A stretch of 64,000 nucleotides of DNA from Niebla homalea (GCA_019925105.1 JAHGAU010000011.1:744001-808000); one strand, 5' to 3'. Positions 23,552-37,059 are shown, counted from the first letter of the stretch. Numbers and translations: made by a program. The notes: generated by a model from the sequence alone, not told the origin.

Positions 23552-23623
23552 AGGTACGTGGGGGGTCGAACCGCCATCCTCCGGGTTATGAGCCCGGCGT
23601 GCTGCACGTTATACTAACAGCCT
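23552..23623 (-). tRNA. tRNA-Met(CAT)-like gene, probably degenerate
   Basis: Reading the minus strand, an A-box-like D arm (TTAGTATAACG), an anticodon arm CCGGG-CTCATAA-CCCGG with a perfect 5-bp stem and anticodon CAT, and a T-loop/B-box GGTTCGACCCC follow at tRNA spacing. The acceptor stem pairs poorly (AGGCTGT against CGTACCT: only the outer three pairs), the T stem has two mismatches, and a D-stem G-C pair is A-C. It is therefore a decayed tRNA-Met or a tRNA-derived element rather than a sound gene. Copia-1 is inserted 7 bp upstream of its 5' end, as seen for elements that target Pol III genes. Confidence 0.55.
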
Positions 23624-23630
23624 GGGTATC

Positions 23631-23857
23631 TGTCAGCCTAGGTGTAGGCATGGTGGTATTGTTGCGGGCATGGAGTGTCACTGAGCCGTCATGCGAGCGG
23701 TGCCAAGACACTCCCATAACACGTGTATATCTCATCACCTGGCCGTACATCCCAGATTAACTGGGTGTATCCTGTAGTCTTCTTTTATAGATCTATCTTT
23801 ATAGATTATACTTAATTCATATTACCTTATTATACTTATACGTTTATATATATAATA
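23631..23857 (+). repeat. Copia-1 5' LTR
   Basis: Starts TGTCAGCCTAGGTGTAGGCA and ends ATAATA (from an original ...AACA). The first 140 bp are GC-balanced and the last 90 bp are RIPed. The element's other LTR shows the opposite pattern. Confidence 0.92.
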
Positions 23858-23870
23858 GTTATAAACCCGG
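23858..23870 (+). other. Copia-1 primer binding site, Met half-tRNA type
   Basis: GTTATAAACCCGG directly follows the LTR. It differs only by two G-to-A changes from GTTATGAGCCCGG, the complement of a Met-tRNA anticodon arm (CCGGGCTCATAAC), which is itself present in the tRNA-like sequence next door. Priming from an internally cleaved initiator Met tRNA is known for Drosophila copia. Copia-A carries a similar site. Confidence 0.65.
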
Positions 23871-26800
23871 TTATATATATTTAATATATTTATTAAAGAT
23901 TTAAATTATTTATTTAATAATTAAATCGTATAAATATAACCTTTAAGTTATATACTTAAAGGATAATATATAAAGACTCGAATAAAAATTATAAAAAGAC
24001 CGATTTTTCTTTCTTTTATTAATTAATTAATTAATTTACAATAAGCTTTTATAAAATAAAGTTCGTTAATTCTAAAAATTAAAACGTAAAGTTATTTATC
24101 GTTAAAAGAAAGGTAACGGGATATTATATTTGAAATCTTATAAACTTTACCCTTAATATTAAGCTTAAAATCTTGATAAAACCCGATAAATTAGAAAATC
24201 TTTAAGTCTTAAGCGATGAAATTATAAATATTATAATTATATATAAAATACGTATAATATAATATAAGAATTACGTATTACGATAAGAAAAACAGGATGC
24301 TTTATTAATAAAACTTAACGATTTTATTTAATTATTAATTAATAAGGTAAATTTTATCTACCTTTAAGACGTAAAAGTCCATTTATAAGACTTCCTTTAA
24401 GCCCTTTAATTAAAAATAGCACCCTTAAACTCCGCCCGTTTTTTAAAAGTAAAAAAAAAGTATTATTATATTAAAACCGGTTTTAAATCTCGATAAAGTC
24501 TTAAGTTTTAAATAAATAAATAAGTATATATACTTATATAAGCCAGGAATAATCGTTTTATAAAAGCCTTAAATTATAAACGTATATTTTATGATTTTCT
24601 AATATTAATAAAAAAATATATATTAATATTATTTTAAATATATAAGTTTAATATTAAAAACGTAATAAATTACTTTATAATCCTTGTTACCGTTAAAAAG
24701 AAATTTAAATATTATATCTGACTTTATAATGTAAAGAAGATAACTTTAACGTATTTAATGTTTATAATTAACAATAAGAAAACCGGTAATAATAATACTT
24801 TAAAGGAATTAATAAAATTAACCTATAAAAGTAATATAATTAAGTTAGCTAAATACTTATACGGTATAAAATATTAATTTAACAAGTATAATTACCTTTA
24901 AAGTGATCGGTTTAATAAGTTAATAAATTTTAAATAAAACTTAATTATTATAAAAAAAATAAAAAATAAACTTAAAAACTAAAAAAACTAAAAAGAAGGT
25001 TAATAAAACTCTTAAGAAGTTTAAAAATATTAAATAAAAGGAAAAACCGTTATTAATATTATTAAATAATAAATACGGAGCTTTTATTATCCTAGGAAAT
25101 ATAAATTTTAAATCATTTTAAATTATAAATAGGGGCTTTATAGTTTATAATTATAATAATATTATAAGAAACCGTTTTGTTAAAGAAGTAAATAATAAAA
25201 ATAATATTATCGTTATAAGTATTAATAATAATAAAGTTAAAGTATACGGAAATATTACCCTTTATATCGATAAATTTATTAAGGGAAAGGTTAAAATTAC
25301 GTTTATAAAAATGGTTTATATTTTAGACTTTATAATGAACTGCTTATTTAATAATATTCTTAAGTAAAAAAGTATATATTTTAAATAATAAGAATATATA
25401 CTTATTTATAAAGGATAACCTAGAATATTATAAAAATATATCGGTAATCTTTATATCCTTAAAAATAATATTAAATAATAAGATATTAATAGTACTTTTA
25501 TAATTAATAAAGTTATTTTAAAACGATTAATAAAGTTATTAATAAAATTAAGAATAATAGCGGAATAATATTAATTCCTTATTTATATTAATAACGATTC
25601 TATTTAATATTTCGTAAAAGTAATTAAAAGGATAAAGATTATAAATAAAAACAAGGTTTTAAAGATAAATAATTATAAAGTTTATATCTTATTAAAGGCT
25701 TATTAAATCATGTTAAGGTTATTATATAAAATAAAGATTTTATTAATACCTTTCTATCGAATTATTTATAATCTTATATAAATAAATATTATAATAAATT
25801 ATAATTAATAAATATTATATATCGCTTATTCTAAATACGATTTTTAAATAATATATATTTATAGGTATAAGTTAAAAGTAAGTAATATTTTACGGAAAGT
25901 TATTAAAATGATTAAGACCCGATTTTATTACGATATAGCCTTTATTTAATGAAATAATAAAATATTATTGGGATTTAAGTTTAATAACCTTATTAATAAG
26001 CTTAATATTATTTTTAAATTATTAATATTAAATACCGTAATATAAAACGGACATTTAAAACGGAAGGGTAAATTATTTGTTATTAAAGTACGGGCAATAA
26101 ATTTATAAGTAAATTTATTTTAATTCTTATGGCTATAAATTGTATAAACGGCCGGTTTCCTTATAAATTAAATATTAATGAAGAAGCACTTATAAACTAT
26201 ATTATTTAAAAAAATTAATAATCTTAAAGTTAAACCTTTAATACTTAAAATACTATAACTATAAAGCTTATTTACTTAATAAGTTTATTTTAAGGAAAAA
26301 AAAGTTTATATTAAAAGTATATATTAATTTCCTTATTAATTATTATAATATTAATATCTATAATATTTAAATATTTAATTAAAGAAAAGTTATCTGTATT
26401 TAAAACGTTTTTTTTTAACGACAAGGAATTCTATAAAGTAAATAAAATCGATATAACTTAAATTAAAAATAAGTTATTCCTTAAGGTTTTATTAATAAAT
26501 ATTATATATTTTATAATAACGATTAATAATAAGGAAAATAAAAAAAATAAATAAAACGAAATTATTAAGATAAAACCTTTAAAAAAAATATAAAGAATAA
26601 TAATAAATATATCCCTTTTTATTAACTTTAACGTCTATAAACTATAACTTTATAAATAAGGATAACGCCGGGGGTAATAATAATAACAGTAATAGTTCCG
26701 GGGGAAGTAATAATAACGATAATAAAAGTAACATTTTATTTACTTTAATATTAACTTTAAAGCTTACCTTAAAGCCTAAAAAAAGAAATAATAATAAATC

Positions 26801-28063
26801 GGACTTTAATATAAATAATATTATTAAAAAAAAAGGGTTGAATAAAGTATAAAGAAAGTAAACTATATTATAGTTTTTAATTTAATTAGAAATAATTTAA
26901 AGCTATCATATTACGTAGTATTTACTGCCTTTCTATTATTATTTAAGCTTTATAAAAATAATAAGATATTTTCTTATTTATTGAAATTAATAATTAAGGA
27001 TACGTTTTACCATAATACCTTATTCTTTAAGCTGAAATACTATTATTATATATTAAAATATCTATATACCGCGGGTTTTAAATCAATAATTAAAGTAAAA
27101 CTTAACTTACTTAAAGTAAAAAGAATATAGAAAAAGGTCTTATTTAATTATATAAAAAAAGCGAATAAAATACTTATCTTAATTACCTAAGTATTTAAAT
27201 ATAGATTTAATAATAAAAGGTAACTTATAAAGTATAAAGCGAAGCTTTATATAAAAAATAATTTATAAAAGACTAAATAAAATATATTTACCGTTACTTT
27301 CATAATAAAAGTCTTAAGAATACTTATAATTATTATAATTATATTCGATTTAAAAATAAAGCAATAAAATATTATTAATATATTTATTAATAATAATATA
27401 AATAAACCTATATATATTAAATTACCGGAAGGGTATAAAGGTAAAGCCTTACTTTTTTTACTTTAAGCTTTATATAAATTAAAATAATTATTAATATTAT
27501 AATTCCAGAATCTCTTATAAATATTATTAAATTTAAGCTTAAAATAGGTCCCGGAAATTAAATATTTTTTTATTAATAATTATATAATAGTTTTCTTCTT
27601 TATAAATAATATCGTTATTATTTATAATTAAAAAAATAATTAAAAAGTAAATAACTTTTAAAGTTAATTCTTTTAAAGATATAAAATAAGAAACTTAAGT
27701 AAGTTTAAGTAGTTTTTAAATATAAAAATAATATTAAATAGATTAACTTATTAAATCTGCTTATATTAAAATAATTATATTAATAAACTTATAGTTAAAT
27801 TTAATATTATAATAATAAATTAAGCTTTTAAAGTATTTCTATATAATATTAATATATTTATTAAGAATACCGATTAAGTAATACCTAAAGAAATTTACGT
27901 ATATTAATAGTTTATCGGCTTAATTAACTTTATTACCGTAACGATAAAAATAAATATAGTTTTTTTAACTTTAAAGCTATTTAAGTTCCTTATAAACTTA
28001 TTATAATATTATTAAAAATTAGTTATATAAATGTTACAATATTTCATTTATATAAAATATTAT
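23871..28063 (+). pseudogene. Copia-1 gag-pol relic (Gag to reverse transcriptase)
   Basis: RIPed coding region. At 25,098-25,345 a frame reads NNNKVKVYGN and then MVYILDFIMNCLFNNILK, the segment after the aspartic protease active site in copia Pol (VYVPDF-like). At 27,591-27,623 FFFINNIVIIY corresponds to the reverse transcriptase FxVDDIVI catalytic motif, with both catalytic Asp codons changed to Asn (GAT to AAT). TAA stops occur throughout. The region between (25.4-27.5 kb) should hold integrase and the reverse transcriptase N-terminus, but I could not mark motifs there with confidence. It is interrupted by LINE C after 28,077. Confidence 0.8.
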
Positions 28064-28077
28064 ATATTTATTTATAA

Positions 28078-31000
28078 GAACCTATATGAATGAAATGGCG
28101 ACGAACAAAGGGACCCCAGAGGTTTAAAACGATGCGTATATGTATAGCTCTAATAGCAGTAAGGGAAGTATATTAAATACGATAAGTGGAAATAACGTAA
28201 TGGTTAAAAATAAAGTAATAAACGGGTAAATAACCTATATTAATAGAAACAACAATAATATATACGGGTAATATAATAATAATAAGCCGGATAACGCTTA
28301 GAATAAATAAAGGAATTAAGGTTAATAAAATACGTATATTAAAGCGCGTAAAACGCATATTAATAATATAGAAATAATAAGTAAATAAAAGGGTAAAAAG
28401 GCCGTTACGGTATTAATAATAAAGGGTATAAACGGGGGGAAAAAGCGGGAAAACCGCGGTAAAAATACTATTAAGGGTATATAAAAAGGAAATAAAATTA
28501 ATAAAAAGGATAAGACCTTAAAAGATTAAAAGTAAAAAGCGGAGATAATACGTCGCCCGGTAAATAAGGGCGAAAGGGCAATAAAGGAAATAATAAAAAC
28601 CCTAAAAGGACTCCTTATAATAAAATAAAAGGATATTATATTAAAGACTTAACCGATATTATAAATTGGATTAAAAAGCATAAAAGACTTCTTTATAAAG
28701 GTAAAAATAAAACTGGGGGAAACGGAGCGCTTATAGGGCTTTTAAAAAGCGGAAGTAAAAACATTAATAAAAAGTAAAAACGGCGGCTTAAAATTAAGGG
28801 TATAAAGTAAAAATATAAAAACGGTAATCTTTTAAATAAAAGAAAGTTAAACGATAAAAGTAATAAAAAAGGTATCCGCGGTAGAAAATAAAAGGATAAT
28901 GGAAAAAAAAGTAATTATATTAAGGAAAATAAAAATAATTATAATCCGTTTATTTAATAATAAAGAGAAAAACGTAACTATAAAAGTAAATCTATTATAG
29001 TTAATAAAAGCTTTTAAAATAATAATGGAATTATTAATAAAACAGATTATTATAATATATAAAATATAAAATAAAAATATTCTCCTTAATATAACGTTAT
29101 TAAAAGCGAAAAAAAACTTAAAGAAATTTAAGGTTTAAATTAATAAAAAAGAATATAAGTTAATTAAAGTTTTAAAATAATTATTTACCGTTATAATAAA
29201 TAAAATATATTTATTACGTTTTATAGAAACCGAAAAAAAAGCTATATTAAAGAATATGGAAAAAAAGAATACGGTTTTTTACCCAAGGCTTAAGATTATT
29301 AACTATAGGCTTCCTCCGGTAGTAAAAAGACTTAATTCCTTAAGACGTATGAAAAGGTATTTTATTATTATATTAAGTATAATATTAATAAAAAAAATAT
29401 AATAGCGTTTTAAATAAAAAGATTATTAAAAAGGGATTATTTAAAATAACTTAATTATAAAATAAAGCGGCGGATATTTATTAATATTTTAAATATTAAA
29501 ATTATAAATATATTATTATAAAATACCTTAATATTATAAAATATATAATTTACGTTAAAAGTTATAATACTTATAAGTATATAAAGTTAATAATTAGAAA
29601 GCTTATAAAGGGCTCGTTTAAATACGTTATATATAATAAGGAAGGATTTTTAATATAGGATTTTAAATATATAATAAGAATTAAAGAAATAAAACGTAAG
29701 GAGACCTAGATAACCATAAAAATTTAATAATATAATATATACGGAACTGATCCAACGGGTTAATTAAAAATAATTTTAAAACGTAAACTTAATTAATTAA
29801 ATAATAAAGGGTAAATAATAATAACGGATAAAATAAAGAAAAGGAAACTTTTTATAATCTTAACTTTAAGGGTTAACCGTCTTACGTTTTTAATAATAAT
29901 CGGGAAGGTATTAAGTTAAAAAACGCTTAACTTTAATAAGAAGTCTATAACTTAAACGGGTATAAATAAAGAAGCCTTTATAAAAGTTAATATATAATAT
30001 ATTAACGCTTTTAAAAATAATATAATATAACGTCCGTAATAAAAAAATTAAAGTAATAACATTAATATTTAAGTTTAAAAAAGTTAAAAATATTAATATT
30101 ATAATAATATAAAAACTATTATATAACCTATATATATATTTATTTATTAACCCAAAAGAAAGGTTCTATATAACCTTTAAAGGGGATAAAATAATCAGAA
30201 TATACTTTTTTTATAAATAAGCGGCTTAATATAAATAATTAAGATATTACTTATTATAATAAAAACCTTTATATATTCTATATTATAAAAAAAGGGGACG
30301 TAAAAGGCAACCTTAATATTTATAACGTATATAATCTGCCACTGATTAAGAAAAAAAAACCGTTTATAATATTATTACTTAAAGAAATCTTAATTACTTT
30401 AAATAAATATATATTATTTAAAAACTTTAATTTATATTACTATATATAAAATGAAAAAGGATATATAATAAACTATGTTAAATCGGATAACCTATTAATA
30501 ATTATTATTTAAGCTAATTTTTTATTATTAATATTATAAAGGATTATTACGTAAAAAAATCGTAAATTTAAAATAATAATTAATTTAACCTTTAATATAG
30601 AAAAGGTTACCGGCGTAATTATAATATATAAACTATAAAAGGACTTAAAATATAACGCGGATTATATACCGATATAAATAACTTTAAATTAAACCGTTAA
30701 TATAACCTTATTATTATTAGTAAGGAAAGCGTGCAAAATAGTTAAAATAATAAAGGTTTATATAAAAACGGAGGAAACAATAATATAATTTATAAACCTC
30801 CCTTAATTAAATAATAAAGATTAAATTAACCTTTTTATAAAGTAAATAATAAAAATATTAAATAAAATAATCGATAAAATAATCTTAATAATAAAGCCTT
30901 TTTAAAAAGCTAAAACTTATTAAAATAAAGGATATATAACCGTAAATATAAAGGTAAAAAGGTTAATAAAATAAACTTTTAAATATAAAAATTAAAAAAT

Positions 31001-33902
31001 ACTTAATTAATTAAGGGTTACTTAAAAAAAAAAAGATTATTAAAAAGGTTAAGTAAATATACTTTGGGTTTATAATATATAATTTAATAATTTTACCTCG
31101 TAATATTTAAAACTTAATAAAGTATAATAAAGAATAAAGTAAGAAATTAAAGTTTATCCTTAAATTCCCGCCTTTTAAAAGACCCGATAATGTATTAACT
31201 AATATTTTTAACGGTAAAATTAAAACCCTTAAAAAAACATTTTTCTTTTTTCCGTTAAAAGTTAACTTAAATAATATTAATAATATTATATACCTTAATC
31301 CCATATTAATAAATAAAATAATAATATAAAATATAATAATTAAAATAATTAAAATAATTAATAAATTAAAGAAAAATAAAGCCCTGGGATTAAATAAAAT
31401 CCTTAATAGATTCCTATTAATAATAATATTATTATTTAAGAAGGTTTTTACTTATTTCTTTTAAATATATTTTAACGTTAATTACTATTTACATAAATTT
31501 AAGGAAATAAAGATAATTATCCTTAAAAAGTTTATTAAGCCGGATTATTTTAAAATAAAGTTTTATAAACTTATTATATTCTTTTATACGTTAAGGAAAA
31601 CCTTAAAAATAATAATAGCGAAGATCCTTAATAATTATATAAATACTTACGGATTTCTCCCCGATTAATAAATAAAGGTGAAAAAAGGTTAATTAATAAA
31701 ATTAATTTTTAAAAAACTAATTAACGGTATATATATAATATAAGGTTATAAGAAAAAGTATATTATAAATCTTCTTTCTTTTAATATTATAAATACTTTT
31801 AATAAAATAAATTATTAAAAATTATTATATAACTTAAAGAAAAAAAAGATATTATTTTTTTTATTTAAATAAATAAAAAGTTTCTTAAGCGATTAAATTA
31901 CATTAATTAACCTAAGATAAAAAATAAGCCCGATAAAGCCCGTTATAATAAGGATTCCTTAAAAATCGCTTATTTCTTTCATACTATTTTTATTTTTTAA
32001 TAATTTATTAATTAAAAAGTTTATTAAGTTAAAATAAAAGGTTTAAATTAAAGGCTTTATTAATAACTTTTATTTTTTAATTTATAATATTTTTATATAT
32101 GTAAATTATCTGGAATTAAAATAAGCTTATAAAGTCTATCTTTAATAAGTAAAAACTTATAAGGCTTAATTTACGCTATATAAATATAAGTTTATTTATA
32201 TAATTAAAAGCTTAAAACTATATAATATAATAATTATAATAAACTTAAGTAAAATTACGGTAAAGCCGGATATTAATATTAAAGTCCTTAATTTTTAAAT
32301 AAATAAGAAATTTAATTAAAAGGATTATATAAGAAAAGTATAAAAAAAGATAACTTTATAAAAAAGGGGCCTTATTTATCTTATTATATTAATATGGAAA
32401 GCTACGTTATAAAAGGCCCGGACTATTTATTAAGCCGTAATAAATTTAATTATAATATATATTATAGTTATTTAATATATATTTAAAAGTACTCCGGGAT
32501 ATAGGAAAGAGCCTATTTAAATATTATAAAAAGTTTAAAACCGATATTTAAGAACAATTAATAATACTTATAAAATAACCCTTATCTTAATATTAAAGTT
32601 TAAGGTTTTTATACCGTTAATTAAGGTTTTATTGGATTAAATAATCGCTTAAATAAAATTAAAAAAATATATATACTTAATTACGATAATAAGAAACGGG
32701 CGGATCCGTTAGAATCTTAATAAGCCTCGAGTTAAAAAGAGTAAATTAAAGATACTTATCCCTTTTTTTATTAAAATAAAGTAAAAATAAGTTAAAAAAA
32801 ATTAATTTTATTAATATCCCGGAGGTTAATTTAAACGTATATAAACTCCCGTTAAACGTAAGAAAGACCGTGATTAAGGGGATTTAAAGAGTAAATACTA
32901 TAGCGATTACTTTATAAATTACGATAAAGTAAAATAAACGTTAACGGAAATATAAAGACTTTATATTTTAAAGTTATTATTAGTTAATTCTTAACGATAA
33001 AAAGATTATTAATAAGTATCTCCGTTGTTATAATATTATAAGGAAAAATAATAATATATTAATAATTTAACTCCGGATAAATAAGAACGGTTTAACTTAC
33101 TTCTTATTTATTATATATACCGGAAATCGGATAAATACCGGATATAAATATAAATAAAGAAAATAAAATATTATATATATTTTTATTTCTTATCCTTTAT
33201 TTATAAAGGTTAAGTTAAAATTTATTATAAAAGTTAATACTTATAATTACCGTTAAATATTATTTATAAAGTAAAGTATCTAGATAACCGTTAAATTTAT
33301 AATATTTACCGGACTACTATTATAATTTAGTTTCACTATAAAGATAAATAAACTTATTAAAAACCTTATAAAAAAGGCTTATTACCAGTTAAAAAAAAAA
33401 GGAAAAGCGGAAACCGGTTATATTAATTATATAAACCGGAAAGCATCTTTTATAACCATAAAGATATAATACTAAATGTTTATTAAAAGTCTTTAAAGGA
33501 GTTAACGGCAATAATAATATAAAAAAAATATATATTAAGTATATAAATATTAATAAAGATATTTAAAGGCGTTACGTAAAATTAAAGTAATATAAATATA
33601 TAAAAAAGCGGAAGAATAACGAACTTAAAAGTAGCCTTTATAAGGATACGGTTATAATATTATGGATTTTCTTGGGGAAGTTAGAATATAAGAAGTATAT
33701 AAATAGATTATTATTCTTTAAACGGCCGTTAATATCCTTTACCTTAAGGGATAAAGGATAAAGGCCTGGTAGACGCCGGTTTTTTACTTTAACGTTATAA
33801 GTATCAGGTTTTTACGGTTATTAATAAGGCTAAAAGGCCAAGTATTAAAGAACGCCGGAATTAGCTTAGCTAGATCCGTAGTATAAATCAATCAATTAAT
33901 CA
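28078..33902 (+). mobile_element. LINE copy C, full length, 14-bp TSD
   Basis: A 5,825-bp element flanked by the perfect TSD ATATTTATTTATAA (28,064-28,077 and 33,903-33,916). ORF1 starts at ATGGCGACGAACAAAGGGAC (about 28,097). ORF2 carries reverse transcriptase relics: an FNKINY motif near 31,798-31,818 and GFINN near 32,066-32,080, where Asn replaces catalytic Asp. The 3' terminus is GCCGGAATTAGCTTAGCTAG then a TCAA tail. It sits between the reverse transcriptase and RNase H parts of Copia-1. All frames are closed. Confidence 0.92.
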
Positions 33903-33916
33903 ATATTTATTTATAA

Positions 33917-34856
33917 TAAGCGTATTAAAGATTTCTATATTATATTTATAGCTTTATTTAATATATCCTTTATTAATAATACGGAGATATAATATAACTT
34001 ATAAGGCTATATCTTTAAGCTTTTTAAAAGCTTAATTAATTAGAAAATAATAAAGTAAAAGACGGTAATAATAAGCTTTATTAAAGTTGAACTTTTTAAC
34101 CTTACTTTTATAATAAAAAAGCTTATATAATAGAATTATTTCTTTAAATTAATTATATTAAATTTATTATATTTATTAAAGATTAAGTATAATAATACTT
34201 AAATAATCCATATAGTTTAAAGGATAAATTTATAGTTTATAATAAAACTCCGTTATATAAATATATATTATTATTAATTACGATAAGAATATTAAAAGAA
34301 AACGATTAATATTAAGTATATATTTATAATAAAGATATTAATAAACAGTTTTATAAAGCTTTTATTATTATAAAAATATAAGGAATTCGTTAAATGCTTT
34401 AACCTTAAAGATAATAAACCCCGGAAGAACTTTATATTATAATATGACTTAATAAAACCCCGGAAACGTTATTTTTAAGAGATTTAACTCTTAAAAAATC
34501 ACGATTATAAGCCGGGTATATAATAATTTTTCCGGGTTCCCTTATTTTTACGATTTCCTTAATTTATAACTTTTTCTTACCGTATATTTAATAATAATTA
34601 CTAAATAATATTATATAAAATAATACTTAAAACTTTATTAAATAAATATAAAGCTTTAGAGTTAATTAATATATTAAAATTTTATTATTATTATTGCTTT
34701 TAAGTTACCGATTTTTTTATTAAAACTCTAACTTCTTAAAAAACGTATTTTTCTTTATATAAGTTTCTTAGTTCCTTAATAAGCTTAATTATAATAAAAG
34801 AAGTAATTATATAAGGATATTTAGGATTATTATTAAATAATAATCTTAAGGGGATA
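33917..34856 (+). pseudogene. Copia-1 RNase H relic and 3' untranslated part
   Basis: At 33,960-34,110 a frame reads SFINNTEI, GYIFKLF and later TVIISFIKVELF. After undoing G-to-A and C-to-T changes these match the copia RNase H blocks FADDTETRRSSQGYIFKLF and TTSTTEAELL. It continues the Pol frame interrupted by LINE C. From about 34,400 to the LTR there is AT-rich sequence without recognised features. Confidence 0.75.
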
Positions 34857-35083
34857 TATTAATTTAAATATAAGTATAATAATAATATTACGGATATAAA
34901 GTATTATTAAGCCGTTATATAAACGGTATTAAAATATTCTTATAATATATATATATCTTATTACCTAACCGTATATCCTAGATTAACTGGGTATATCCTA
35001 CAGTCTTCTTTCATAAATCCATCTTCATAGATCATACTTAATTCATACTACCCCATTACACTTATACGTCCATGCGTGTAACA
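34857..35083 (+). repeat. Copia-1 3' LTR
   Basis: Same 227-bp length as the 5' LTR. Its first 110 bp are strongly RIPed (TATTAATTTAAATATAAG in place of TGTCAGCCTAGGTGTAGG), whereas its last 100 bp keep the original GCGTGTAACA end. Confidence 0.92.
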
Positions 35084-35088
35084 GTATC

Positions 35089-35900
35089 GCTTCTGTGAGG
35101 ATCGGGGTGACTTATGACTGGAGTCACTCATGTATGACGACATAAGTAGGGTCGAAACCAAGCTATTGCTACCATTCTTATATTGCAACGGCGGTAATGG
35201 CTTAGGGTTTGCAGTTAAGGAGCTGGTCTGAAAAGGAGGTTTTACCCGTCCACTTGGGGTTTGATTTCGAATTGGTGTCAGCTGTTAGGGTGGTGTTAAG
35301 GTCAAATGGAATTCATCGCTGCTATCGTGGAGGATTTAGCATATTTGAGAAGCTTGCGAATGCTTAACATAAAAAAAAAACTATACCTCTCGTAAGAGCT
35401 ATTATTATATATACTTAAAAACCTTTAATTTTAATTATTCTCTTATAGAATTATTAATTCTTTTATTTATATTATAGAACTAAAGAAAAATAATTATAAA
35501 CTTTATATATAGTGTGGTAAATTCATGGTTAGATTTTGGTTAATAGCCGGTGAAAACGTACCCTCGGAATTCACCTTTTACCCTTATTACTTTATTACTC
35601 TATACCTACGTTATTTACCTTATTACCCAGTTATTTATAACCGTTTTTTATAATAAAAAGACTTAATCTTATGTTTTCTAAATAACTTCAAGTAATAATC
35701 ACTGAGGAAAAGCAAGATTAAGTGATTTTCCAAGTAGTTTATACAAGAGGTACAGTTTTTTTTTTGTGCCAAGCATTCACAAGCTTCTCAAATATGCTAA
35801 ATGCCTCGCTGGGCGGACTCGATTTCAACGGACGTAAGCGCGCATCGCGCGACTCCAATGCCTATGTTTATATTTATATCCATGCTCGTATCCTGGCTCG
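35089..35900. other. Host island 2, left part, no gene identified
   Basis: GC-balanced at 35,089-35,380, AT-rich at 35,380-35,720, then balanced again. The block at 35,129-35,176 recurs inverted at 57,309-57,356. No protein family could be assigned; the 60-codon plus frame at 35,722 is unremarkable. Confidence 0.4.
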
Positions 35901-36428
35901 TTAGAGATTGCGGAACTGTGGGAAACAGGTATTAAGGCTTACGTCGTACTCGTCAAGGTTCCCACCTAGTCCAATTTCCGATACGTTGCCCTTCGCTTGC
36001 CTGCCTCCCACTCCACTTTGACGCTGACCTCCAGGTTCATTCTTGCCTGGCGGTTCATGACTCACCTCGTCCGCACACGGCTGGCATTTCGAAATGGGCT
36101 CTCCGTCACCGCTCCCCTCGTCCAGCTCGGTCTCGGCCTGGGAGCTTTATCTATGGACTGTAAGAGGGTGCAGGAGAAGTCGGCGCGGTCTAGCCAGCTT
36201 CCTTGAACCTTGCTCTGGTATCGGGCTTGCTTTACGTTGATGGGATACCTCGATAGCTCCTTTGATATCAGTTTGCGTTAGTTTCATGCCAAGAGGCGCT
36301 TTCCCTTTATGAGCCTTGCGAGGTCGTCCGTATAGTATCTGCTCTTCTTGAATACGAGTGCCAATTTGGTTGGGCAGTAACTCCTTTGCCTCCGATAATT
36401 GAACTTTATCACTAAGGTTGGCAAGTGA
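35901..36428 (-). pseudogene. Decayed protein gene, 175 codons with one internal TAA
   Basis: A minus-strand frame is open for 93 codons (36,150-36,428), meets TAA at 36,147-36,149, then stays open for 81 more codons to TAA at 35,901-35,903. The internal stop is CAA with one C-to-T change. The peptide reads NLSDKVQLSEAKELLPNQIG, then EEQILYGRPRKAHKGKAPLG with a Met just after, then an acidic Gly-rich tail with a CQPC pair (GEPISKCQPCADE). A TAA at 36,429-36,431 bounds it upstream. The sequence is hydrophilic, basic in the middle and acidic later, with no membrane segment. I do not recognise the family. The overlapping plus frame (35,997-36,206) is its codon-aligned shadow. Confidence 0.5.
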
Positions 36429-36550
36429 TTATAGGACCGGCCTTGACAGATGCTTTAAGCAACAGATTCATTTTCAAGGATCTGTTCTGGTAACACGGTC
36501 CAATTGTTAATAATCCTATTCTTAAAGCTTTCCAATTTCCTGAGAGTCTC

Positions 36551-36799
36551 TTAAGATAGAAGACGATGTCTCTTAAGATTGTCGTTCCCGACTTCCTTGC
36601 GGAGATCTAGTTGCCATCTTCGAACTTGAGTCGCAGAGTTTCTGTCCTGTTTCCCGAGCTTCTCGATGTGCGTCCATACCCAACCAATCTTCTGGGACGT
36701 CTGCATTTGCATTGCTTCCAGGTGTTCCGTCCGATTAACAATTGTACGCCGGGCAAAGATCCAACGTCCTCCCAAGAGGTTGTGAGGACTAAATCTCTT
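36551..36799 (-). pseudogene. Open frame, possible upstream exon of the same decayed gene
   Basis: The minus-strand frame is open for about 82 codons between TGA at 36,800-36,802 and TAA at 36,551-36,553. It reads RWIFARRTIVNRTEHLEAMQ, then QKIGWVWTHIEKLGKQDRNS. There is no ATG before the internal Met residues. It lies upstream of, and in a different phase from, the frame at 35,901-36,428, so an intron or frameshift may join them. It is rich in Arg, Lys, Gln and Trp; family unknown. Confidence 0.35.
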
Positions 36800-37059
36800 T
36801 CAAGTCGGCCGCCTGAGATATGACCGATGTTGAGGCTGGTATATTTGTATTAGAAAGAATGGCCACCGGGCTCGATTTGGAGAGTAGAACGACTGGTCTG
36901 TAACCTAGTCGTAACCATCTTGAAGCCTGGCAGGTACTGGTGGTTTTCTGGCGAATTCGATAACAGGTGAATTGATCGTACGTTACAATGCGTATCAGTC
37001 AGACATACATGCGTTGTCATTGTTCAAGCTGAAGGTTTAATCGAGCCATGCTATTGTGA

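Larger units (their letters stand above)
23631..35083 (+). mobile_element. Copia-1, full LTR retrotransposon with nested LINE C
   Basis: LTRs of exactly 227 bp lie at 23,631-23,857 and 34,857-35,083, flanked by the TSD GTATC (23,626-23,630 and 35,084-35,088). Subtracting LINE C and its TSD (5,839 bp) leaves 5,614 bp, normal for Ty1/copia. The domain order is protease region (25,098-25,345), integrase, reverse transcriptase (27,590-27,760) and RNase H (33,960-34,300), the copia order. All frames carry RIP stops. The outer 100-140 bp next to the host islands are much less mutated than the interior. Confidence 0.92.
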
